A stretch of DNA of 30,047 bases from Peribacter sp964404805 (GTDB lineage: Bacteria > Patescibacteriota > Gracilibacteria > Peribacterales > Peribacteraceae). The stretch spans positions 1 through 30,047 of the forward strand of contig CAYOLJ010000005.1 of the NCBI GenBank assembly GCA_964404805.1, read 5' to 3'. Made by a program: the position numbers and the translations under genes. The notes beneath the pieces are model-generated. The model ran no database searches. It saw only the letters and a list, made by a program, of their open reading frames with translations, and was not told where the DNA came from. This document shows positions 13,971 to 21,200 of this stretch, in pieces (the stretch's first letter is position 1; every line of letters starts with the position of its first letter).

Positions 13971-15014
13971 ATGCAGAGGTTCCTCCTCAATAATCGCGCG
14001 CAGGTGCGCTCACTGGGTATCGCGGTTGGCATGGTGCTCGCCGTTTGTGTGGTGAGTGCGTTCCTCGTTCGTTTGGTCTTGCCGGGATCATCTGCTTCGA
14101 CGGGAGGATGGCAGCCTCATCAGCGTCAAACTGGGAGTGCAATCGGTGGTGATGCAACGATTCTCTCGAAGCTTAGGATTCCCAGTGATATTCCGCGCAA
14201 GCGCCTACTCGCGGTGATGATTGAGAACCACGAGGGAGCACGTTCGTACCAGGAAGGCATGGGTGATGCCCTGATGATTTGGGAATTTCCCGTTGAAGGA
14301 TTCATCTCGCGATTTTCTGTGGTGTTTGATGCCGATAATCTACCTGGCCGCATTGGCCCGGTGCGATCGCTGCGACCGTACTTCATCGATGCGCTGCAGC
14401 CACTAGTGTCGACTGTTATTCATGCGGGCGCGAGCCCCGAGGCGTACGGCAAGGCGCGAAACGGTGACATCACGGCGATTGATTTGCTCTCGCACTACGG
14501 CAGCGCTGAGCGAGACGAAAACATTCCCGAACCGCACAATCTCTTCATTCGACGTTCTGCAATCAACAAACTCCCCGGTGCGTCCATCATAGAAACTCCA
14601 TGGCCGCCCTACGCGATCGGCGACCCTATCGGCGACCCAGTGGCGCTCACCGTGAAGCTCAATTTCCACAACCCGGATCACGATGTCGTCTACCGTTACT
14701 CACGGTTGCGAGATGCGTACGTACGCTCAAGCGGTCCGGTGGGGGACCAGGGTCATCCGCGCAATGTGCTGGTGCTCGAGATGCCCGTTACCGCCATTGG
14801 TGAGATGGGCCGCCTGACGATTCCGGTAAGCGGGCACGGACGTGCGCTCCTGTTCACGGGCGGTACGGTGCAGCAGGGTGAGTGGCAGAAGGAGGATCTC
14901 TTCGATTCTTTTGTTTTCAAAACAGATGAGGGCTCGGCGTTCCTCTTCGCCGCTGGACAAACGTGGGTTACGGTGCTCCCCGGTTTTGATCGGGTGAAGT
15001 GGCTTGAGGAATGA
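13971..15014 (+). CDS. DUF3048 (YerB-like) membrane-anchored extracytoplasmic protein
   Basis: 347 residues. One N-terminal transmembrane helix (about 15-37) with a basic start (MQRFLLNNRAQVR) would anchor the protein outside the membrane; there is no lipobox, unlike the Firmicute lipoprotein members. The DUF3048 N-terminal domain (about 75-215) shows LAVMIENHEGARSYQEGMGDA, then ISRFSVVFDA and IGPVRSLRPYF, and the C-terminal domain (about 225-347) shows LNFHNPDHDVVYRYSRL and ends in the typical GQTWVTVLPG. The biochemical role of the family is not established. It converges on the hibernation-factor gene with a 27-bp gap. Family call is firm, function unknown. Confidence 0.9.
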   Translation: MQRFLLNNRAQVRSLGIAVGMVLAVCVVSAFLVRLVLPGSSASTGGWQPHQRQTGSAIGGDATILSKLRIPSDIPRKRLLAVMIENHEGARSYQEGMGDALMIWEFPVEGFISRFSVVFDADNLPGRIGPVRSLRPYFIDALQPLVSTVIHAGASPEAYGKARNGDITAIDLLSHYGSAERDENIPEPHNLFIRRSAINKLPGASIIETPWPPYAIGDPIGDPVALTVKLNFHNPDHDVVYRYSRLRDAYVRSSGPVGDQGHPRNVLVLEMPVTAIGEMGRLTIPVSGHGRALLFTGGTVQQGEWQKEDLFDSFVFKTDEGSAFLFAAGQTWVTVLPGFDRVKWLEE

Positions 15015-15041
15015 CGATTTCGTGGGAGGGCAACCGGGGCT

Positions 15042-15377
15042 TCATTTTTTTGCTCGCATTTTCGTCTTGCCCGTTTTCAGCTCTTTGTAGCGCTTGAGTT
15101 GCGGCTCCAGTTTCTCGATACAGCGATCGAGTGCTTCGATCACATCGGGCTTGCGCGATTCTGCGCGCAGCACTTTTTCGGGCAGTTCCACGGTGACGGT
15201 CACCATGATCTGATCACGCTCCTTCTTCGTTTCTTGTCGCTCCACCTCCACGCGAATGTAGGATGATGCATCCTTTACACGCTTGCAGTAGGTGGCGATC
15301 TTGCCGATCTTGCGTGCAATCGTGGGGAGCTCGCGACCGGTGTACTGGAAGTTCTTCTCGAAGTGCTGGATGTTCAT
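15042..15377 (-). CDS. hpf: Ribosome hibernation promoting factor / RaiA-like protein (short form)
   Basis: 111 residues, the short form without the C-terminal dimerisation domain of long HPF. Such proteins bind the 30S decoding region in slow growth and stabilise inactive ribosomes. The beta-alpha-beta-beta-beta-alpha pattern is visible: MNIQHFEKNFQYTGRELPTIARKIGKIATYCKR, SSYIRVEVERQ, IMVTVTVELPEKVLRAESRKPDVIEALDRCIEKLEPQLKRYKEL. The C-terminus is Lys-rich. The ATG at 15377 gives the family start and follows TCCCTCCCCCTCGT, another pyrimidine tract. It is divergent from the four-gene cluster. The symbol is by family resemblance only; HPF and RaiA cannot be separated at this length. Confidence 0.85.
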   Translation of the reverse strand: MNIQHFEKNFQYTGRELPTIARKIGKIATYCKRVKDASSYIRVEVERQETKKERDQIMVTVTVELPEKVLRAESRKPDVIEALDRCIEKLEPQLKRYKELKTGKTKMRAKK

Positions 15378-15477
15378 ACGAGGGGGAGGGATACCCCACT
15401 TCGCTCCTGACGGAGTTTCGCGGGGCAGGGGGGGTAGGGTGTATGGGGAGAAGCCAACTGTAGCGTGTATACCCATG

Positions 15478-15507
15478 TTGTGAGAAATGGGGTTTTTGTG
15501 GTAGAAT
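15478..15507 (+). promoter_or_regulatory. Promoter of the four-gene cluster
   Basis: TTGTGA (15478-15483), 18-nt spacer, TAGAAT (15502-15507) preceded by TGG, an extended -10. It lies 24 nt before the ATG at 15532. No further promoter of this quality is seen before the downstream genes at 16707, 18044 and 18241, which have gaps of 17, 20 and 2 nt, so one transcript is likely. Confidence 0.65.
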
Positions 15508-15531
15508 AGTAGTAAATTTCCCAAAACAAAC

Positions 15532-16689
15532 ATGGGCGACAAAACCCCCGAAAACACACCTCTTTCTGCGGCACCTGAGGGCCAAGAGACTCAACCGGCT
15601 GCCCCTCAAGAATCTGCCGTTCCTCCTTCGCTCGATGAAGGGAGGATTCGCACGGAGAACAGAGATAATCGCGAAGGTCTCTCTCAGAGTGTCAACGATC
15701 CTGATGCGAGATTGCAGCAGGGCATTGCGGTGATGCAACAGCCGGAGGGCGCAAAGCCGGGCACACCCGAGGAGGAAGATCTGGGCACCAATAAAGGTGC
15801 CTTCGAGAGAGTGGGCGATGCCATGCAGAAGATGTTTGCGATGGTGCAGAAATTCATGAAACAGATTCAGTCGATGGGTGCATCCACGCTTCGTGGCATG
15901 GCCTCAACGCTCACGATGCTCGGCTTCAAAAAGGCTGCTGAGTGGCTTAATGAAATGGCGGGTGCCGATTACGCGGAACTCGTTTCCGCTCTTAAGAAAG
16001 GGAACCTGACGCTCTCTGCAATCAACCCAGAGGATGCGAATGCAAAGGCACAGACGGAAATTGCCGAGGGCGCACAGACGATGCTGGCCGAGCAGTACAA
16101 GGTGCTCGCGCAGACACGCGGCCCCACCTTCACGCGTGAGGTTTACTACAACGAGGTTGTGCGCGAGTGGAAGAAGACCAACGGAACAAAAACACAGATC
16201 GTCGCCGAAGATTTTCGGGCTATGGCGGCAGTCGCCAAGGAGCTGCCGGCAACTCTTCCGGGACAAGTGGCGCAAGTGCCTGAATTTGTGTCTCCTCTCG
16301 AATCAGTGACGACCGCAATCAATGTTATGGGTCCGGCTCCGACGAAGGTGCAGGTACTCAATCAGACCGTTGCCCTTCAGGTTCTGCCGAATGGCGAGTG
16401 GAACGTCTCCGTTGGTCCGGCGACTGCCCCTCTACGGTATCGTTTGGTGCCCACTGCGATTACGGATCCCAATTCGTTGAGGTGGGAAATGAGAAATGCT
16501 CAACTCTCACAGGCTGGATTCCAGTTTGAAGGGAGGGCAACAGGAAGTAATACAGCTCCCATTGAATATTCTTCTCCGAAGATCGTAGCGATGAATGATA
16601 TGCGAGCCATCTTGGAGGCAGTCGTGCGCAATCCCAATGATGCGAAGTACGCGAGTAGTGAATTCCGCTTCGAGCGGATTCCTGTGTAA
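15532..16689 (+). CDS. Cluster protein A: unknown tripartite protein
   Basis: 385 residues, not recognised. Residues 1-85 are a Pro/Glu/Gln-rich, probably disordered segment. Residues 88-140 are an amphipathic, Met-rich helical stretch (FERVGDAMQKMFAMVQKFMKQ, then TLTMLGFKKAAEWLNEMAG) that could lie on a membrane. Residues 145-240 are helical and 255-385 look beta-rich (VALQVLPNGEWNVSV, YRLVPTAI, then FRFERIPV at the end). There is no signal peptide. The same order, and locally similar text, occurs in the next gene: GPTFTREVYYNEVVREWKK against GQTFSFDEYCRLVALKLRE, LNEMAGADYAEL against LNFLMGDYGVAY, and the closing FxFExxP. I infer that A and B are paralogs. First gene of the cluster. Confidence 0.8.
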   Translation: MGDKTPENTPLSAAPEGQETQPAAPQESAVPPSLDEGRIRTENRDNREGLSQSVNDPDARLQQGIAVMQQPEGAKPGTPEEEDLGTNKGAFERVGDAMQKMFAMVQKFMKQIQSMGASTLRGMASTLTMLGFKKAAEWLNEMAGADYAELVSALKKGNLTLSAINPEDANAKAQTEIAEGAQTMLAEQYKVLAQTRGPTFTREVYYNEVVREWKKTNGTKTQIVAEDFRAMAAVAKELPATLPGQVAQVPEFVSPLESVTTAINVMGPAPTKVQVLNQTVALQVLPNGEWNVSVGPATAPLRYRLVPTAITDPNSLRWEMRNAQLSQAGFQFEGRATGSNTAPIEYSSPKIVAMNDMRAILEAVVRNPNDAKYASSEFRFERIPV

Positions 16690-16706
16690 TTTTTCTTCCA
16701 CTTTCC

Positions 16707-18023
16707 ATGTCCGAAGATCAAAAAAAACAACCCTCTGCTCCCATAGAATCTGCTCCTGCATCCGCAGAGCGGATTGAGACAGGTGAGCAGCGCAGTGCCA
16801 GAGAAGCGCAGGAACGTCTTACAGCAGAGCAGCAAGCTCTGGAACAGCGAGCGAAAGCTGCGCGCGAAGTCGCAAAGAATGGTCTACCAGAGCAACCTTC
16901 ACAAACTTCTTCTGCACCTGTCGAACAGCCGAAGTCCTCCGAGAGCATTCCCGCTGCACCTTCGCCCGAGAAGCCCGAAGGCTGGATGGCGTGGACGGGA
17001 GACAAGCTCAAGAGCGGAGCGGAGTCATTCACTAACGCGATGAAACAATTTGGATCATGGACATCTGACAAGCTCGGCAAGGGCTGGAAGGGTTTCATCG
17101 GGGGTCTTACTGCCGCGGTTGCCGCCGTCGGGTCCGGATTCTCGTGGTTCCGTGAGAAGATGGCTCAGGCCTTCGGGTCCCTCGCTGCCTCGGTCGATGA
17201 GTATCTGCCCGATTGGGCGAAGAAGCCTCTCAATTTTCTCATGGGGGATTACGGTGTGGCATACAAGAATTTCTCCAAATTCAAAATCGAAGTGTTGCCC
17301 AATGATCCCAAGCAGGAACTCTCGCTGCAGCCGTTCATGGAGAAGTTTCAGATGGTCGCGGTGACGGGGCAAACATTCTCGTTCGATGAGTACTGCCGGC
17401 TGGTGGCTCTCAAGCTGCGTGAGAACCCTGCGAATCGCAGTGTGATCCCGCTCAAGGTGACACAGCTTCAGCTCGAGCAGGCGGCCGATCAGGTCGTTGC
17501 GCAAAAACTGGCGACGCCAGTCGTACCCATCCCTGCTCCCGGCAAGGCCCCAGCGACTGCTCCTGCCGCTGCCGCGGTCGGTGCAACTGCCGCCGGTGCC
17601 CCAGCGGCGAATCCGCAGCCTGCTCCCGGCGCAGCTCCTGCCGCCGTCCCGGCTGCAGCCCCCGAGCAGCTCACGCGCACCGAGGTGCAGTCTCTCACAA
17701 TCAACGGAATCGAAATTTCGAAGATCACGGAGAATGGCAAAACACTGCTAAAGATGGGTGACAAGAAGTACCGCGTGAAGCCAGATTCACTCTTAGGGCC
17801 GCTCACAGTCTCCATCACCAAAGTCGAGAAAGTGAGCGACGGTACGGTGGCCATCACCGGATCACTAGGTCTCTCTGGCACCGTTATTGTTACGGAGCAG
17901 GAGCTCAGCCGCGTGGCGCGGGCCGTCACCGGTGGCACCGATACGCTTGAGGTGGCATATCGCAATAGCAGAGGCATCGAGAAGAAACGCAACATGACGT
18001 TTGAGGTTGTTCCTTCTGCGTAA
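16707..18023 (+). CDS. Cluster protein B: unknown, paralog of A with Trp-rich amphipathic region
   Basis: 438 residues, not recognised. Residues 1-90 are charged and disordered, with a short Glu/Gln/Ala coiled-coil (about 28-55). Residues 92-180 carry Trp-rich amphipathic repeats: W96-T-G-D-K100 and W118-T-S-D-K122 are 22 residues apart, followed by a hydrophobic, Gly-rich stretch (FIGGLTAAVAAVGSGFSWF, 130-148). Residues 185-268 resemble the middle of protein A. Residues 270-320 are an Ala/Pro linker, and 325-438 form a beta-rich domain ending MTFEVVPSA, like the end of A. The 17-nt gap after gene A is TTTTTCTTCCACTTTCC, with one purine. There is no signal peptide, so the protein is probably cytoplasmic at the membrane face, but this is not certain. 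Confidence 0.8.
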   Translation: MSEDQKKQPSAPIESAPASAERIETGEQRSAREAQERLTAEQQALEQRAKAAREVAKNGLPEQPSQTSSAPVEQPKSSESIPAAPSPEKPEGWMAWTGDKLKSGAESFTNAMKQFGSWTSDKLGKGWKGFIGGLTAAVAAVGSGFSWFREKMAQAFGSLAASVDEYLPDWAKKPLNFLMGDYGVAYKNFSKFKIEVLPNDPKQELSLQPFMEKFQMVAVTGQTFSFDEYCRLVALKLRENPANRSVIPLKVTQLQLEQAADQVVAQKLATPVVPIPAPGKAPATAPAAAAVGATAAGAPAANPQPAPGAAPAAVPAAAPEQLTRTEVQSLTINGIEISKITENGKTLLKMGDKKYRVKPDSLLGPLTVSITKVEKVSDGTVAITGSLGLSGTVIVTEQELSRVARAVTGGTDTLEVAYRNSRGIEKKRNMTFEVVPSA

Positions 18024-18043
18024 TTTTTCCCCTTTCTCATACC

Positions 18044-18238
18044 ATGTCACACAACAAACTCGATTGCGATCCGGCCTTCCAATCACCCGTCAAACGCGTG
18101 CAGCGTGCGGTGCACGATCAGTTTGATCGCGTCATCAAACCCACATTTGTCGGCGGCTCCGCGATGTTAGGAAGAAGTATTAACGCAGTGGGCTGCAGCA
18201 TTGTGGAATTTGTAAAATCACTCCTTTCCCGTTCATAA
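18044..18238 (+). CDS. Cluster protein C: 64-residue small protein
   Basis: 64 residues. The N-terminal half is polar and basic (SPVKRVQRAVHDQFDRVIKP); the C-terminal half (FVGGSAMLGRSINAVGCSIVEFVKSLLS) is an amphipathic to hydrophobic helix that could associate with a membrane. It is tightly set between B (20-nt gap, TTTTTCCCCTTTCTCATACC) and D (2-nt gap), and its codon use matches its neighbours, which supports a real gene. Nothing in it identifies a function. The 2-nt spacing to D suggests translational coupling. Confidence 0.65.
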   Translation: MSHNKLDCDPAFQSPVKRVQRAVHDQFDRVIKPTFVGGSAMLGRSINAVGCSIVEFVKSLLSRS

Positions 18239-18240
18239 GA

Positions 18241-21200
18241 ATGAAGAGCTACCTTTGTTTCTATCGGCATGTTGAATTCATCAGCGAGCACCGGCTTCTC
18301 TATCATAACGTGGAGGTTCTTCCCACACAGGTTCTTGAAACATTTCTACAGCCCAATCCAAATGTTGAAAAACTGGAACAGGCGGTGGGCACGCTCGATG
18401 AACAGTCACCGGTGTATCAGGCCATGCTTGAGCGCAGTAAGACACTTTCTGATCAAGAGCGCACCATCATCAATTTCAATTGTCAGCGCCTGAGAGAGCA
18501 GGCCAAAGCGAGAGCCGAAACACTGCGCAAGATCAGTCTTCTGCAGAATGGCATCAATACGTCGCGTCATGCCCCATCAACTTCCACTGCTGCTCCAGAA
18601 AAGAGCGGGCTTGAGGGAGCGTGGGAGTGGACGAAAGAGAAAACACAAGCGGGATGGGAGTGGACGAAAGAGAATCCTGTTCCTGCACTTGCCATTGTCG
18701 GCACGGCATCCCTTGGTGCGTACAGCCTGTATCGTCTGTGGAAGTGGTGGAAGGGAGAAAAGCCAAAAGAGAATGGAAAGAAGGCGGGGGAAGGAGAAAA
18801 AAAGAGCAACGGGTGGTGGTGGAAGGTGCTGCTCGGAGTGCCTGTGGTGGGTATTCTGGGATGGGGCATGTATGAGGGAGTGCAGTGGATGAGGAAGAAC
18901 CTTGGTTCATGGGATCAGGCGAAGGAGTGGATGGCGAAGGCGGAAAATCGTCTTAAATCCATGGTGGGTCTGGGCAACAAGGGTGCGCAGTATGGATTGC
19001 AGGAAGAGCAATACCACGATGCCGTGGAGTTATGGAAACGGTATGGCGACAGCGGGACAGATCAAATCAACAAGGCCTTTGGTGACGAGAATGTGGAAGG
19101 ACGTAATAAGTTTCTTGCAGACATGAAGCAGAGTACAGACATTCTGCCGCGCAATGGCATCGAATATCAGCGAGTAGGAACAGCATTAGGCAATTATGAG
19201 TTGGGATTGGAGTCCGCGGCAAAAGCTGTGGAGTTTTGGATGGGGAACCACAAGCTGGAGGTGCTCATAGGCTCTGTTCTTGCCGTGCGATTCGGCATTC
19301 TCAGAGCCATTCTGCGCGGCTCATCGTCGGTCACGATGAAAGCTCTCGCATTGGGGAATACGTTGCGCAGATGGGCGCAACATCATCCACTTGCATCCCT
19401 TTTTATTCTCGGTGGCACTGCTGCGGGTACGTTTGCTGCGTATCGGAAGCTCAAAGAAGCCTACCTGCCGAAGAATCTACAGGAACTTGCAAAAACTTGT
19501 GTTGAAGAGAAAGACCTTATTGTCGGAGAAAGCACGGAGATCGCCAAAGAAAAACAACAGTTCCTCTACGAATGTGGGTCACGTCTCGTCGGATTTACGG
19601 GTGATGTTGCCGCGTATGTCGAAAAACAATTTGGAAGTCTCTATGCACTGATGGTGGAGTCGCTTTCTGGTGCGGTCGATTCCATTGCCCTATCCAATCA
19701 GGAAGCGATTGCCGAAAAACAAGAGGACTGCACGATGATTCTCCGTTTGCATCTTGCAGCCAAACTTCAAGATGTTCAGGCGGACCAGCCCAAGAAAAAT
19801 TCAGGAGAAGTGCAACGCCATGAACAGGCTTCACACGATCTCGAAGCCTACTCTGATGCGATGATTCTTGCGCATTGTGTTGGTGATTCCTCTTCAGGCG
19901 AGCCGGAGTCACTTTTCTTAAAACTACAGCAGTCTTGTGCCTCTCTTGATACGCCAATTTCACTTACGCGTAACAATGGAATTGTGCAGTGGGAAACACA
20001 GGAAATGGAGGAGCCTCTTGATCTCTCCATTGATCCCTCCATTCGTGATCGTGAACAGGCATATGCTCTTTCAAATACGCTCTGGCATGGAGAAAGCGCA
20101 AGCAGCAGGATTGGCGGTGCAATGTTGCAGGAATGGCGTGAAAGTCAGCAACGAAATCTTGATAAGATTGGTCACGGACATCCATTTGCCGCTGTGCTTA
20201 TTGGCAATATTTTACACTGTATCGATCTGGACAATATCGAGAGATATTTCTCTGTCCCCGTTGATTTGGTAGCAGGCATGCTATTCGAATCTGATGAGGA
20301 CCGAAAGCGGCGTGGCTTTCAGGTTACTTTAGGAAACGCTGCTGCCACAACAATCATGTTCACGCTGAGTGCTGAGGTGGTTGCAAAAATCAAAAGGTTT
20401 GCCGTCGGTGGTGGGGCAGTGCGGTTCAGAGGTGTGCGCGCATTCGCGCGGTTCGTGCCGGGGGCTTCACAAGTGGAGATGCTCAATCGTATGTGGAGAT
20501 TGAAAGATGAGGCGAGGGTGTTTGGAGTACTCCGGTCGAGAATAGGATTAGCTAACGCACGGCGTGCATTGAGGGCACTGGGTAAAGCAAATATTTTGCC
20601 GCAGCATATTTCTCTCATTAAATACTCCCAAGATCCTGAGGAACTCATTCGTCTTTCACGGGCTTGGAATGCTGGTGGTCATCCAAAAACAGCAATTGGG
20701 TTGGTGAGGAAAGCTCAGCAATCGGGTAATACGGTCGAATTGCAGAAGGCAACAGAGAAATTGCGCGACGCACTACGCAAACACGTTGTAGATATGCGCT
20801 TGAAGGTTACGAAACTTTGGGATCCCATGAAGAGCGGGAAAATATTGGGGAGAACGCAGATCGGTGCGGAGGCAAATTTGATATTCGACCAAGTTGCTGA
20901 TGCACTGGCGCCACCCCCTCCGGCAGCCCCCGCTACCCCGAAAAATCCGGGCGGAAAGGCTCCTACTTCCCCATCAGGAAACCCGTCGCAGGGTCCACGT
21001 AGCGGCAGCACTACTCCTGCAGGGCCTAAGACGCAGCCTGCCCAGACTCGTACCACTGGAACAGGCACAGCACAGGCGGAGCGGATTCCCGGCGCGGGAC
21101 GAACGCGTTCGCCTGCCGTTTCTCGTTCGGGCACACCCGCACACGAATTGGTCTCACCCGAAGCGGCAGAGCGATTTGTGAAGCAGCACGGAGACGTGGG

